Of a DNA stretch of 64,000 bases, positions 36,245 through 45,723 are shown one piece after another. The DNA comes from Cupriavidus oxalaticus (GTDB lineage Bacteria; Pseudomonadota; Gammaproteobacteria; Burkholderiales; Burkholderiaceae): the NCBI RefSeq assembly GCF_004768545.1, contig NZ_CP038634.1:1674001-1738000 (forward strand). The letters are read 5' to 3'. Under the pieces are notes generated by a model. That model saw only the letters and a program-made list of their open reading frames with translations, ran no database searches and had not been told where the DNA came from. Numbering within the stretch: the first letter of the stretch is position 1; the number at the start of each line of letters is the position of its first letter. The position numbers and the translations under genes are program-made.

Positions 36245-38128
36245 TCAGGCTCCCGCGGCAAGCTGCCGGACGGCGGCGGCCTGCGCCTCGTACGAAGGCG
36301 CGGCGGCACGGGCGGCGGCGCGCGTATCGGTTTCCCCGGCCTCCTCGGCCGCCGGCGTGCGCAAGGCCAGCTTGCGCGCCAGCGCCACCACCGAATCCGA
36401 GACCTGCTGCGGCGAGCACATGCCCGCGACAAAGCGGTCGGGCCGCAGCAGTACCACCGAGCCGGGCTGGTTGCCGAACCAGTCCTTGAGGCGGTTATGC
36501 ACGTCGCCCACGGCGATCACGCCAGCGGGCACGTCGTCGCGGTAGTCGAGCTGCGGATCCGGCTTGGCCAGCACGAACACCCCGCCGAGCTGGCGCCACA
36601 CCGCGCGCGCCTGCGCCGTCAGGCCGAAGGTGGGATCGGTGCCCCAGCCGAGGATGGCGAAGCGGTTGCCAATCACATCGTCGAGGCGCTCGACGTTATT
36701 GGCTTCGGTGCGCACCAGCGGCTGGATGAACATGCGGCCCACCGGCGAGTTGCCCGCGGGGTCGCGGCCATGCACCAGCCGGCCGACCAGCGATTCGCGC
36801 TTCTCGCTCATCAGGCCCAGCAGTCGGCCCAGCGCGGAGTTGCCGGAGCGCGCCAGGCAGCGGGCCAGCAGGCCGGGATGCGCGCGGCGCTGGCCTTCGG
36901 GCAGGAGCACGACGCCTTGCTCGTAGCGCGGCATCGGCTTGAAGCGCATCTCGACGAAGTACTGCTTGACCGCGGGGAAGCGGTTCAGCACCCTGGTCAG
37001 CCCGTCGCGCAGCGCCGAGCCCGCGCGGCTGGCAGGCGCGAAGATATCGCCGGCCACCTCCGACAGGTGGATCATCGAACGCGCATGGGCGCGGCGCTCG
37101 GCCGTATAGGTGTCGAGCAGCGCATCGCCGGCCTGGCCCTTGACCACCATCGCCAGCTTCCAGCCCAGGTTGCTGGCGTCGCGGATGCCGCTGTTGTAGC
37201 CCTGGCCCTGCCACACCGGCATGATGTGCGCGGCATCGCCCGCCAGCAGCACGCGGCCGGCACGGAAGTCGCGCGCCAGGCGTGCATTGTGGGTATAGAC
37301 GCGCTTGCGGATGTAGTCGACCTTGTCCGGGTCGGCCACCACCTTGCGAATCAGCGCGGCCATGTTCTCGGGGCGCGACAGTTCTTCCTCGGTCTCGCCG
37401 GGCATGACCATGAACTCGAAGCGGCGGATGCCGTGCGGCAGCGCGGCCGACACATAGGGCCGCTCGGGGTCGCAGTGCATGTAGATGTGCGGCGTGCCGA
37501 TCGGGTCGTTGCGCACGTCCACCACGATCCACTGGTTGGGCTTGGTGCGGCCTTCGAACGGCATGTCGAGCGCGCGGCGCACCAGGCTGTTGCCGCCGTC
37601 GGCACCGACCATATAGGCGGCACGGATGCGCACCGGCCGGCCGGCTTCGTCGGCGGCTTCGATCTGCACGCCGTGGTCGTCATGCGTGAACGACGCCACG
37701 CCGTGGCCCAGCAGCGTGCGCACATGCGGGAAGCGCCGCAGGCCTTCGAACAGGATGCGGTCGGCCAGCGGCTGGATGAAGGCATTACGGCGCGGCCAGC
37801 CGAACTCGTCGGTGCGCGGCTCGATCGACGCAAAGCAGCGCCCGCCCGCGGTGACGAAGCGCATCCAGTGGTGGGGCGTGGTGTGCGGCAGCAGCGTCTG
37901 CGCCAGGCCGACCGACTGGAATACGCGCAGCGCTTCGTCGTCGAGGCCGATGGCACGCGGGTAGTCGATGATCTGCGCGAGCTTTTCCACCAGCACCACG
38001 CTGACGCCCTGCAGGCCGAGGATATTGGCGATCATCAGGCCGACCGGCCCGGCACCGACGATGGCGACATCGCAATCGACAGTGTCAGGACGAGCGTCGC
38101 CGCCCGCCATGGCGATGGCGTGGGTCAT
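36245..38128 (-). CDS. mhpA: 3-(3-hydroxyphenyl)propionate hydroxylase
   Basis: A 627-residue FAD/NADH aromatic monooxygenase of the PHBH family. Visible are the FAD motif [11 protein letters not shown] near residue 22, the D-G-G-N-S-L-V-R-R segment and the second FAD motif [11 protein letters not shown]. It hydroxylates 3-(3-hydroxyphenyl)propionate to the 2,3-dihydroxy compound. It is about 70 residues longer than E. coli MhpA, the excess being an Ala-rich C-terminal tail and some loops. It sits between mhpC and mhpB in the operon. Confidence 0.95.
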   Translation of the reverse strand: MTHAIAMAGGDARPDTVDCDVAIVGAGPVGLMIANILGLQGVSVVLVEKLAQIIDYPRAIGLDDEALRVFQSVGLAQTLLPHTTPHHWMRFVTAGGRCFASIEPRTDEFGWPRRNAFIQPLADRILFEGLRRFPHVRTLLGHGVASFTHDDHGVQIEAADEAGRPVRIRAAYMVGADGGNSLVRRALDMPFEGRTKPNQWIVVDVRNDPIGTPHIYMHCDPERPYVSAALPHGIRRFEFMVMPGETEEELSRPENMAALIRKVVADPDKVDYIRKRVYTHNARLARDFRAGRVLLAGDAAHIMPVWQGQGYNSGIRDASNLGWKLAMVVKGQAGDALLDTYTAERRAHARSMIHLSEVAGDIFAPASRAGSALRDGLTRVLNRFPAVKQYFVEMRFKPMPRYEQGVVLLPEGQRRAHPGLLARCLARSGNSALGRLLGLMSEKRESLVGRLVHGRDPAGNSPVGRMFIQPLVRTEANNVERLDDVIGNRFAILGWGTDPTFGLTAQARAVWRQLGGVFVLAKPDPQLDYRDDVPAGVIAVGDVHNRLKDWFGNQPGSVVLLRPDRFVAGMCSPQQVSDSVVALARKLALRTPAAEEAGETDTRAAARAAAPSYEAQAAAVRQLAAGA

Positions 38129-38174
38129 GTCTGTCTCCGTTATGTGTTGTGGGTGTCCGGGCGCGGCCCGGACC

Positions 38175-38214
38175 GTCAGGGATGTGCGCAGCCCAGTCGT
38201 CAGGGATGCGCGCA
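38175..38214. repeat. 17-bp direct repeat between mhpC and mhpA
   Basis: GTCAGGGATGTGCGCAG and GTCAGGGATGCGCGCAG (one mismatch) lie 23 bases apart in the 91-bp gap. They probably reflect a local duplication. Confidence 0.6.
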
Positions 38215-38219
38215 GCGCA

Positions 38220-39158
38220 TCAGACCGCGGTGGCCTCGGGCACCGGCTTGCCGAGCAGGAAGTTCAGCTGGATGCGGTTGAAGGTGTCGGCATCCTCGAA
38301 CTGCGGCCAGTGGCCGCAGCCATCCATCACCGTGAACAGCGCGCCGGGAATCATGGTGGCGATGCGCCGTCCTTCCGAGACATCTGCGGTGGGATCGTCG
38401 GAGGTCCACAGCACCAGCGTCGGCGCCTGGATGCGGCCATAGTCGCCGGCGCGCAGGATGTTGCGCTGGCGCGTCTCCATGTCCTGCAGCACCATGTTGC
38501 CGCGCTGCGCCTCGACCATGCCGGGCTGCGCATAGATCGCCTGGCGCGTGGCGACGAGGTCGTCGAAGACCTTGGACTTGTCGGCCATCAGCCATTCCAC
38601 GCGCGCCTTGATGAAGTCCCAGCTCGGGTCTTCGACCGCGCGCATCGACAACGTCTTCAGGCGTTCCATCACCACGGGGTCGGCCTGCGAGCCGCCGGCG
38701 GTGTTCAGTACCAGGCGCTCGACACGACCGGGATGGTCGATCGCCAACTGCGAGGCGACCCAGCCGCCCAGCGATTCGCCGCTGAACGAGGCGCGTTCGA
38801 TGTCGAGCGCATCGAGCACGCGGATCACGTGGTCGACATAGGCAGACACCTCGCGCGGGCCATCGGGCTTGTCGGTCCAGCCGTGGCCGATCATGTCGAT
38901 GGCCCAGACGTCGAAGTGTTCGGCATGCGCCTTCAGGTTGCGCACATAGGCTTCGGCGTGGCCGCCGACGCCGTGCAGCAGGATCAGCGCGGGCTTGCTG
39001 CGGTCGCCGGCGTGCAGGTAGCGTGTCTGGATGCCGCCGGCATCGAGCCAGCCCTGGGTGAAGCTGACGCCGCGCAGGTCGGCCCAGATGCTCTGGAACG
39101 GCTTGGCGGCAGTGGTGGACGTATTGAGGGCGGTGGCCGGGACGGCTTGCGTCGACAT
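38220..39158 (-). CDS. mhpC: 2-hydroxy-6-oxonona-2,4-dienedioate hydrolase
   Basis: A 312-residue alpha/beta hydrolase that hydrolyses the carbon-carbon bond of the ring-cleavage product to succinate (or fumarate) and 2-hydroxypentadienoate. The nucleophile elbow is G-E-S-L-G-G-W, the oxyanion region L-L-H-G-V-G-G-H, and the catalytic His is in G-C-G-H-W-P-Q-F-E. The ATG at 39158 is preceded by GGAGACAACCGA; a longer frame adds 55 non-homologous residues. It is the first gene of the mhp operon, next to the control region shared with mhpR. No comparable hydrolase exists in the dmp operon of this window. Confidence 0.95.
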   Translation of the reverse strand: MSTQAVPATALNTSTTAAKPFQSIWADLRGVSFTQGWLDAGGIQTRYLHAGDRSKPALILLHGVGGHAEAYVRNLKAHAEHFDVWAIDMIGHGWTDKPDGPREVSAYVDHVIRVLDALDIERASFSGESLGGWVASQLAIDHPGRVERLVLNTAGGSQADPVVMERLKTLSMRAVEDPSWDFIKARVEWLMADKSKVFDDLVATRQAIYAQPGMVEAQRGNMVLQDMETRQRNILRAGDYGRIQAPTLVLWTSDDPTADVSEGRRIATMIPGALFTVMDGCGHWPQFEDADTFNRIQLNFLLGKPVPEATAV

Positions 39159-39252
39159 TCGGTTGTCTCCAGGTTCTGTGCAGGGTGCCTGCATTCGGGG
39201 GGCTTGCTTTGAACGGAAGTCTAGAGACCGCATTGCTCGCGGCAAAAAAAAT

Positions 39253-39275
39253 GTGCAAACTGTGCAAGGAGTGCA
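39253..39275. promoter_or_regulatory. Triple GTGCA repeat with 9-bp period in the mhpR-mhpC region
   Basis: GTGCA occurs at 39253, 39262 and 39271, the first two in the longer context TGTGCAA. The last copy is part of GTGCAC. The array sits 26 bases before the mhpR start in the divergent control region and could be the recognition site for the IclR-type regulator. Confidence 0.5.
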
Positions 39276-39300
39276 CAACGTTGATTTAAAAGGATTTTTT

Positions 39301-40101
39301 ATGGCGCTGGAACGGGATGCCATTTACGCCAATGTCAGGGGGCTGACGCGTGGCCTGGATGTGCTGCGGGCGCTGAACCGCATGGAAAGCGGGCGCGCGA
39401 CGGCCCAGCAACTCGCGCAGGAGACGGGGCTGCATCGCACCACCGTACGGCGCCTGCTGGAGACGCTGGTGGCGCAGGGCTTCGTTCGTCGCAGCGAGTC
39501 GGACGACACCTTCCGCCTGACGCTGCAGGTGCGCGCGCTCAGCGAAGGCTTCACCGACGACGAATGGATCTCCACCACCGCCGCGCCGCTGATGGGCGAA
39601 CTGCTGCAGCAAGTGGTATGGCCCTCCGACCTGACCACCCCCGACGGCGACGCGATGATCATCCGCGAGACCACGCACCGCTTCAGCCCGCTGTCGTTCC
39701 ACCGCGCCATGGTGGGGCGGCGGCTGCCGATGCTGCTGACGGCGTCGGGGCGCGCCTACTTTGCCAACTGCACCGAGGCCGAGCAGGAGAGCATCGTCGC
39801 GATGCTGCGCTCAGGTGCCGGGGGCGAGCACCAGGCCGCGCTCGCCAGCGATGCGCAGTTCGTGCAGAACCTGGTGAAGCGTGTGCGGCAGGATGGCTTC
39901 AGCACCAATCATGGCGACTGGAGCGAGCAGCGCAACATCAGCGCCATTGCCGTGCCGCTGCGCGCGGGGGAACGCGTGCTCGGAAGCCTGAACGTGGTCT
40001 ACCTGTCGCGCGCGCTCAAGCCGGCTGAGGCGGAGGCGAAGTTTGTGGCGCCGCTGGCTGGCATTGCGGGCAAGATCGCGGCGGGTATGGCTGGCGCCTG
40101 A
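39301..40101 (+). CDS. mhpR: IclR-family regulator of the mhp operon
   Basis: A 266-residue IclR regulator: winged helix at residues 12-75 (with T-A-Q-Q-L-A-Q-E-T-G-L-H-R-T-T-V-R-R-L-L), then the effector-binding GAF-like domain. It resembles MhpR, the activator of 3-hydroxyphenylpropionate genes. The ATG at 39301 follows AAAAGGATTTTTT. A frame running in from 39031 adds 90 codons without homology. It diverges from mhpC, as expected for an activator working on the shared control region. Confidence 0.93.
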   Translation: MALERDAIYANVRGLTRGLDVLRALNRMESGRATAQQLAQETGLHRTTVRRLLETLVAQGFVRRSESDDTFRLTLQVRALSEGFTDDEWISTTAAPLMGELLQQVVWPSDLTTPDGDAMIIRETTHRFSPLSFHRAMVGRRLPMLLTASGRAYFANCTEAEQESIVAMLRSGAGGEHQAALASDAQFVQNLVKRVRQDGFSTNHGDWSEQRNISAIAVPLRAGERVLGSLNVVYLSRALKPAEAEAKFVAPLAGIAGKIAAGMAGA

Positions 40102-40155
40102 GCGGACTGGCGCAGCAGCCGAATACACCCACCGTACCGCACCGCACCCATCCTG

Positions 40156-42168
40156 CTACAGCACATTCACATCCGCCGTGCCTGCCGCCACTTCAAGCAC
40201 CCGCGTGCTTGCGGTCGCCGGCAGCGCCGGTGCGACGCCGCCGCTGATGGACTTCAGCGTATGGTACGTGCAGCTGAGCTTGTCCGGCGTCAGCGTCACC
40301 AGCGCGTATCCTTCCGCGTTGGTGTCGGCGTGGCGGATCCAGGAATTGAAGGCGCGCAGCGTGTTGTCGAACGCGTTGAACAGCACACCGCCCACGTCGC
40401 TGTAAACCAGTTCGCGCAACGCGGCGAATTCCTGGTCGTTGTCGACGATAGCGCGGAACGAACTCAGCAGCGAATTGCTGGACAACCCCGCGGTGACCAG
40501 GTCGACCATCACCGGCATGGGCGAGGCCGCATCGTAGTCGTCCATGACCTGGCCGCCGAAGAACCCATGGATGTCGCCGCTCAGCGCCACCACGTTGCGC
40601 ACGCTGTTGGCCTTCAGGAACGCCATCAGGTTCTTGCGCTCGGCATTGAAGCCGTCCCACTGGTCGGTATTGAGGATAAACCGGTCGAGCAGCGAGATCG
40701 CCGGCAGCCGGCTTTCGATCAGCGGGCGGATGTTGGCGTCAAAGGCCGCCGCATCGATGCCGGCCTGCGACAGCAGGTTGCGCAATTCGGTGTACGCCAG
40801 GTTGGCATAGGTGCCAGCCGCCTTGGCCGTGGCCAGGTCGCTTTCCAGCGCGCTGGCGATGGCGGATTGCAGCGATGACAGCGCACTGTGGGCCTGCACC
40901 AGCGCCCGCGCGATCAGGTCGGCGATGGCCTTGGTGACGTCGACCTGCATGCGCAGCAGCGACAGCTGGTTGCCCCACAGCTTCCACGTGGTATTCGCCC
41001 CGCCCACGCGGTCCTGCCACCATGCGCGCTGCGTGTCGCCGAGCATCGATACCGGCGTCAGCGCATTGCCGGCGGCGCTGATCTTCTGCGCCTCGGTGGC
41101 GGCCAGCGTGTCGGCGGGAACGAGGTACAGGCTGCCCACGGTGCGGCCGATGGTTTCCTCCGGCATGACGTGGTTGGCGCGGTACAGGCGCTCGTCGGTC
41201 ATCAGCAGCGTCGCCAGGTTGCCGAAGGTGAAAGAACGGTAGATCTGGATGTTCTGGAACGACGGGTTGCTGGTGTCGAGGCTGACGTCTGCGGGCAGGT
41301 ATTCGAACCAGGCCTGGCTGGCCGCGCGCCGGCGCGCGGTGCGTGGCGTCTGGTCGTCGTCCGAGTCATAGGTCTGGCGGTCCTGCCAGCAGTTGTCCGA
41401 GAACTCATGGTCGTCCCAGATCGCGATCATCGGGAAGGCCGCGTGCAGCGCCTGCAAGCGGGTATCGCTGCGGTAGCTGCGGTACAGGTAACGGTAGTCG
41501 TCGAGCGTGGTGGCGTAGACGCTGGCATCCGGCAGCACCGTGCCGTTGGGCAGCTGCAGCGCGGTGTGGCGGTCTTCCACCAGGCCGGCGCGCGAGCCGC
41601 CGGGCACCGCTTCGTAGATGTAGTCGCCCACGTGGACGATGAAGTCCAGGTCCTGCTGCACCAGTTCTTCCATGCCGGCCCAATGGTTGGCGTTCCAGTC
41701 CTGGCAGCTGACAAAGGCAAAGCGCAGCTGCGACAGCGGCGTGCCGGCCGCAGCGGCGGTGCGCGTGCGGCCCACGGTGCTGGCGCGGTTGCCGAGCAGG
41801 AAGCGGTAAAAATAGCGCGTGCCGGCGGTGAGTCCCGTGACCTTGTTGCGAATGGTGTAGTCCCATTCCGGACGGGCCATCAGCGGCTCGTTGACCAGCA
41901 GCGATTGCGGCGCGAAATCCTGCTGCGTCGAGACTTGCAGGCGTACCACCACGGGCCGCTTGCCGTTGTTGCCTTCGACGCGGGTCCACACCACCACGCT
42001 GTCAGGCTTGGGATCTCCCGAGGCGACGCCATGTACGAAATTGAAGTTTTCCGGATTGCCGGTATCGGGCTCATCGCCGTCGTCACCGCCGCCGCAGGCG
42101 GTCAGGCCGCCGGTGGCGATCGTGACGGTCATGAAACTTCCCCACTTCAGGAACTGGCGTCGATCCAT
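40156..42168 (-). CDS. phoD: PhoD-like alkaline phosphatase, Tat-exported lipoprotein
   Basis: A 670-residue metallophosphoesterase of the PhoD family. The N-terminus has a twin-arginine motif (M-D-R-R-Q-F-L-K) and a lipobox (G-G-L-T-A-C, Cys25), so it should be Tat-exported and anchored as a lipoprotein. The N-terminal Ig-like domain spans about residues 40-135 (V-A-S-G-D-P-K-P-D-S-V-V-V-W-T-R). Metal-site motifs are V-S-C-Q-D-W-N, D-F-I-V-H-V-G-D-Y-I-Y-E and A-I-W-D-D-H-E-F-S-D-N. A region of about 120 residues (about 405-520) before the L-S-G-D-I-H-G-F motif looks inserted relative to short PhoD. Monocistronic. Confidence 0.92.
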   Translation of the reverse strand: MDRRQFLKWGSFMTVTIATGGLTACGGGDDGDEPDTGNPENFNFVHGVASGDPKPDSVVVWTRVEGNNGKRPVVVRLQVSTQQDFAPQSLLVNEPLMARPEWDYTIRNKVTGLTAGTRYFYRFLLGNRASTVGRTRTAAAAGTPLSQLRFAFVSCQDWNANHWAGMEELVQQDLDFIVHVGDYIYEAVPGGSRAGLVEDRHTALQLPNGTVLPDASVYATTLDDYRYLYRSYRSDTRLQALHAAFPMIAIWDDHEFSDNCWQDRQTYDSDDDQTPRTARRRAASQAWFEYLPADVSLDTSNPSFQNIQIYRSFTFGNLATLLMTDERLYRANHVMPEETIGRTVGSLYLVPADTLAATEAQKISAAGNALTPVSMLGDTQRAWWQDRVGGANTTWKLWGNQLSLLRMQVDVTKAIADLIARALVQAHSALSSLQSAIASALESDLATAKAAGTYANLAYTELRNLLSQAGIDAAAFDANIRPLIESRLPAISLLDRFILNTDQWDGFNAERKNLMAFLKANSVRNVVALSGDIHGFFGGQVMDDYDAASPMPVMVDLVTAGLSSNSLLSSFRAIVDNDQEFAALRELVYSDVGGVLFNAFDNTLRAFNSWIRHADTNAEGYALVTLTPDKLSCTYHTLKSISGGVAPALPATASTRVLEVAAGTADVNVL

Positions 42169-42432
42169 GATCGTTCTCCTACTCTCGGGTTGCGGAACGC
42201 AGCCGCGGCCCGGACGCCGGAGAGGGCATCAGCTTTTTGTGGGGAGCGTGACTGCTTGTTGCATGGATACTAGTGGCCGCCTTCTGTCTTCGCTGTCGGT
42301 GAGGCGCCGACATCGATATAGGAAAAGGATGACTGGTGCCGCGATGCGTTGTGCATGGGCTTGCCAGTCTTGCATGGCGGCGAGGCGCAGGCGTGCCGCC
42401 GCCACGCAATGATTCATCAACGACTAACTAAA

Positions 42433-43299
42433 CTAAGGCACGTCGCGCTGCGGCGCGCCGTCATAGGTCCACAGGAACTGGCGCGGGATGGGTCCCTTGT
42501 TGCGCCCGCCCTGGCAGGTCTGCTCCCACGCGTGCGCAAGGATGCCGACCGAGCGCGACAGGCAGAACAGGCCGCGGGCCAGCGGGGCGGGGAAGCCCAG
42601 CTCGGCATAGATGACCGCGGTGGCGCCATCGATATTCATCGGAATGGCTTTGCTGCGTCCGGCGGACAGTGCCTGTTCGATCGCGCGCGCGATCGACGCA
42701 CAGCGCCCGGTGACGACGCCATCGGCAGCGGCTTGTTCGACCAGCGCAAGCAGCCGCGGTGCGCGTGGGTCGACAGGATGGAAGCGGTGGCCAAAGCCAG
42801 AAACGAACTTGCCGTGCAGGTCGCGGTAGCCATGCAGTGCCGCGGCGACGGCATCGTCCATGCTGCTGCCGTTGTCGATGCGCGCGGCGACGTCCTGATA
42901 CAGCGCCACCGCCTGCTCGCCGGCGCCGCCATGCACATCGCCCAGCACGTTGACCGCCGACGCCATCGCATTGTTCAGCCCCACGCCACAGGTGGCTGCC
43001 ATGCGCGCGATGGCGATGCTAGGTGCCTGCGGGCCATGGTCGACCGCGGCCATCAGTGCGGCGTCGAGCAGTTCGCCCTGGCCCGGGCCCGGCAGTTCGC
43101 CGCGCAGCATCAGCCAGATCATCTGCGCGAACGAAACGCGGCCGATCAACTGCTCGATGGGATAGCCGCGGTAGCGGATCTCGCCGGGCTTCATGTCGAT
43201 GATGCCGGTGTGCCACCAGTCCTGCGACAGGCGCTGGCCCGGGTCCATGTCGTCCTTGCCGTCCTTGCCGGCGTTGCTGGGTTGGCCGATGCCGCTCAT
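42433..43299 (-). CDS. Citrate-synthase-fold lyase (citryl-CoA lyase-like)
   Basis: A 288-residue short member of the citrate synthase superfamily. The catalytic triad is in place: the first His in L-G-D-V-H-G-G-A-G-E, the second in G-F-G-H-R-F-H-P, and the Asp in M-N-I-D-G-A-T. Such short proteins are annotated as citryl-CoA lyases, cleaving citryl-CoA or an analogue into acetyl-CoA and an oxo-acid. The ATG overlaps the CoA-transferase stop by four bases. Together the pair could activate and cleave an imported hydroxy-tricarboxylate. Direct citrate synthesis is also possible. Confidence 0.87.
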   Translation of the reverse strand: MSGIGQPSNAGKDGKDDMDPGQRLSQDWWHTGIIDMKPGEIRYRGYPIEQLIGRVSFAQMIWLMLRGELPGPGQGELLDAALMAAVDHGPQAPSIAIARMAATCGVGLNNAMASAVNVLGDVHGGAGEQAVALYQDVAARIDNGSSMDDAVAAALHGYRDLHGKFVSGFGHRFHPVDPRAPRLLALVEQAAADGVVTGRCASIARAIEQALSAGRSKAIPMNIDGATAVIYAELGFPAPLARGLFCLSRSVGILAHAWEQTCQGGRNKGPIPRQFLWTYDGAPQRDVP

Positions 43300-44495
43300 A
43301 TTGCGCGCTCCTGGCTGAGTTGGTCGATGTCCGTGCTGCTGTAGCCCAGGCTTTCCAGCACCTGGCGCGTGTGCTGGCCCAGCTCTGGCGGCGGCGCATC
43401 CACTGCCGGGGCCTCGCGGTTGAGCTTGAAGCCGGTGCGCACCACGCGGATGTCGCGGCCCACGCCGGGCACTTCGGCAAATTCGCCGATCATGCCGCGG
43501 TCGCGCACCTGCGGATGCGCCAGCGTGCCGGGCACATCGAGCACCGGGCCGGCGGGGACGCCGGCGGCATTCAGCAGCGGCCACCAATCGGTGGCCGGCT
43601 TCTTCGCCAGCTCCGCTTCCAGTGCTTCGGTCAACGCAGCGCGGTTGGCGAGCCGCGCCTGCCGCTGCGCGAAGCGCGTATCGCCCGCCAGGTCGGGACG
43701 GCCGACCACGCGGCACACCGCCTCGAACTGCTCCTGCTTGTTGGCGGCGATATTGAGCAGCCCGTCGCCGGTGCGGAAGGTGCCCGACGGGCTCGCGGTC
43801 ATGTTCTCGTTGCCCATCGGCACCGGCGCCTTGCCGGCGATCAGGTGGTTGGAGACCACCCAGCCCATCGTGGCCAGCGTGGCCTCAAGCATCGATACGT
43901 CGATGAAATAGCCCTCGGTGCGCTGGTGGTCCGCCAGCGATGCCGCCACTGCAAACGCGGCGGTCAGGCCGCCAATGGTGTCGGACACCGGATAGCCGAC
44001 GCGGTAGGGCGCCGTCTGCGGATCGCCGGTGATGCTCATCACGCCCGACATGCCCTGGATGATCTGGTCATAGGCCGGCAGTTCCGCCAGCGGCCCGTCC
44101 TGGCCGAAGCCGGAGATCGCGCAATAGACCAGCCGCGGGTTCTCCTGCCTGAGCGTCTCGTAGCCGAGCCCAAGCCGGTCCATCACGCCGGGGCGGAAGT
44201 TCTCGACCACCACGTCGGCGCTGCGCACCAGCTTGCGGAACACTTCCTTGCCGCGAGCGTGCTTGAGATTGATGGTCACCGACTGCTTGCCGGGGTTCTG
44301 TGCCAGGAAGGAGACGCCCATCAGGCGCTGGTTCAGCTCGGCATCCGCGCCCAGCTGGCGCGCGAGGTCGCCGGTGCCCGGCGTTTCCACCTTGATGACC
44401 TCGGCGCCCAGGTGGGCGAGCTGGTGGCAGCAGAACGGGCCGGCCAGCACGTTGGTGAGGTCGAGCACGCGGATGTTGCGCAAGGGCTTTTGCAT
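43296..44495 (-). CDS. Class III (CaiB/BaiF) CoA-transferase
   Basis: A 399-residue family III CoA-transferase. Signature segments are R-V-L-D-L-T-N-V-L-A-G-P-F, G-A-E-V-I-K-V-E, S-V-T-I-N-L-K and V-V-E-N-F-R-P-G. The catalytic Asp is expected in Y-P-V-S-D-T-I-G-G. It moves CoA between acids, typically from succinyl- or acetyl-CoA to a dicarboxylate. The ATG at 44495 is where homology begins. It lies between a Bug receptor (34 bp) and the citryl-CoA-lyase-like gene, so the acid captured by the receptor is the likely acceptor. Confidence 0.92.
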   Translation of the reverse strand: MQKPLRNIRVLDLTNVLAGPFCCHQLAHLGAEVIKVETPGTGDLARQLGADAELNQRLMGVSFLAQNPGKQSVTINLKHARGKEVFRKLVRSADVVVENFRPGVMDRLGLGYETLRQENPRLVYCAISGFGQDGPLAELPAYDQIIQGMSGVMSITGDPQTAPYRVGYPVSDTIGGLTAAFAVAASLADHQRTEGYFIDVSMLEATLATMGWVVSNHLIAGKAPVPMGNENMTASPSGTFRTGDGLLNIAANKQEQFEAVCRVVGRPDLAGDTRFAQRQARLANRAALTEALEAELAKKPATDWWPLLNAAGVPAGPVLDVPGTLAHPQVRDRGMIGEFAEVPGVGRDIRVVRTGFKLNREAPAVDAPPPELGQHTRQVLESLGYSSTDIDQLSQERAI

Positions 44496-44529
44496 GGTGT
44501 TGGTGTCTGATCCGTTGATGTCTGAACCG

Positions 44530-45549
44530 CTATTCGACGCGCGCGCCGGACTGGCGCACGATCTCGCCCCAGCGCATGTTCTCGCTCTGGATAAAGGCGC
44601 CGAGCTCCCTGGCGGTGCCGCCGCGCGGCTCGCTGCCTTCCTCGCGCAGCTTGCTGACGGTGTCGGCCTGCGCCAGCGCCTTGTTGACTTCGGCATTCAG
44701 CCGCGCCACCACCTCGGGCGGCGTGCCGGCCGGCGCCACCAGCGCCTTCCAGTCTTCCGCCTGGAAGCCGGCGTAGCCCGACTCGGCAACGGTAGGCACG
44801 GCGGACAGCAGCGGCATGCGCTTGGCCGAGGTCACCGCCAGCGCGCGGACCTTTCCAGCCTTGATCATGGGCATTGCGATCGGCGGCGTGGCGAAATAGA
44901 AGTCGGTCTGCCCGCCCATCAGGTCGGTCAGCGCCGGCGAGGCGCCCTTGTAGGGAACATGCAGCATCCTGATGCCGGCGCGCCGCGCGAACATCTCGCC
45001 GGTCAGGTGGCCGACCGTGCCGGTGCCTGCAGACGCCATCGACAGCTGCTTCGCCTTGGCCGCGGCCACCAGGTCGGCGACCGTCTTGTAGGGGGCGTCG
45101 TTGCGCACGATCAGCACCACCGGCTGTGCCGCTACCAGTACCACGGGCGTGAAATCCTTCTGCGCGTTGTAGGGCATCCTGGGGTACAGCGTGGGGTTGA
45201 TCGCCAGGTTGGCGGTCTGGCCCATGCCCAGGGTGTAGCCGTCGGGCTTTGCCTTGGCCACGCTGTCGAGCCCGATATTGCCACCGGCGCCAGCGCGGTT
45301 TTCCACCACCACGTTCCACTTGGTCGCCATGCCGATCTTGTTGAAGACCAGCCGCGACAGCACGTCGGTGCCGCCGGCCGGCGGGAAGGGCACGATGAGG
45401 CGGACCGGTTGCGCGGGATAGGCGTCGGCGGCATGGGCGACGCCGGCGCCGGCGGCAAGCAGCGCCGGCAGCGCGCAGCAGGCAACGGCGCGAACCAGCG
45501 CGCGCGTCGGCTTTGCAAGCATCGGGGAAGGAAGGGATCGGCGGGTCAT
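44530..45549 (-). CDS. Bug/TctC-family periplasmic solute receptor, CoA-transferase operon
   Basis: A 339-residue receptor with a signal peptide (cleavage near V-A-H-A) and the motifs V-P-F-P-P-A-G-G-T-D, V-E-N-R-A-G-A-G-G-N and K-P-D-G-Y-T-L-G-M. The ATG follows AGGAGACCCA. It is the first gene of the operon and faces the IclR regulator across a region with three matching operators. Citrate, methylcitrate or citramalate are possible ligands given the enzymes encoded next. Confidence 0.93.
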   Translation of the reverse strand: MTRRSLPSPMLAKPTRALVRAVACCALPALLAAGAGVAHAADAYPAQPVRLIVPFPPAGGTDVLSRLVFNKIGMATKWNVVVENRAGAGGNIGLDSVAKAKPDGYTLGMGQTANLAINPTLYPRMPYNAQKDFTPVVLVAAQPVVLIVRNDAPYKTVADLVAAAKAKQLSMASAGTGTVGHLTGEMFARRAGIRMLHVPYKGASPALTDLMGGQTDFYFATPPIAMPMIKAGKVRALAVTSAKRMPLLSAVPTVAESGYAGFQAEDWKALVAPAGTPPEVVARLNAEVNKALAQADTVSKLREEGSEPRGGTARELGAFIQSENMRWGEIVRQSGARVE

Positions 45550-45586
45550 TGGGTCTCCTGACTGGCGGCGAGTGGGGCGTCGTTTT

Positions 45587-45603
45587 GTTCTTTCAGATAG
45601 AAC
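45587..45603. promoter_or_regulatory. IclR operator O1, GTTCT-N7-AGAAC
   Basis: A 17-base dyad 38 bases upstream of the Bug gene start. It is the first of three sites with identical arms and spacer length in this 174-bp divergent region. Confidence 0.8.
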
Positions 45604-45606
45604 ATG

Positions 45607-45623
45607 GTTCTACAGAAAAGAAC
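45607..45623. promoter_or_regulatory. IclR operator O2, GTTCT-N7-AGAAC
   Basis: The second dyad starts exactly 20 bases after O1, about two helical turns, so dimers on O1 and O2 would lie on the same face of the DNA. Confidence 0.8.
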
Positions 45624-45690
45624 TTTAATGCCGTCCTGCAGCGAAACTAATCCGGGTATACCCGCGAATTTCGAGAATCTTAGGATTTGT

Positions 45691-45707
45691 GTTCTACTAG
45701 ACAGAAC
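45691..45707. promoter_or_regulatory. IclR operator O3, GTTCT-N7-AGAAC
   Basis: The third dyad lies 84 bases (about eight turns) from O2 and 17 bases before the IclR start codon, suited to autoregulation and possible looping to O1/O2. Confidence 0.8.
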
Positions 45708-45723
45708 TTCGACCGCTTTGCCC

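Noticed and set aside
42169-42432. Small minus-strand frames in the gap before the phosphatase gene
   Set aside because: They lack ribosome sites and homology and contain many rare-codon stretches; I see nothing convincing in this gap.
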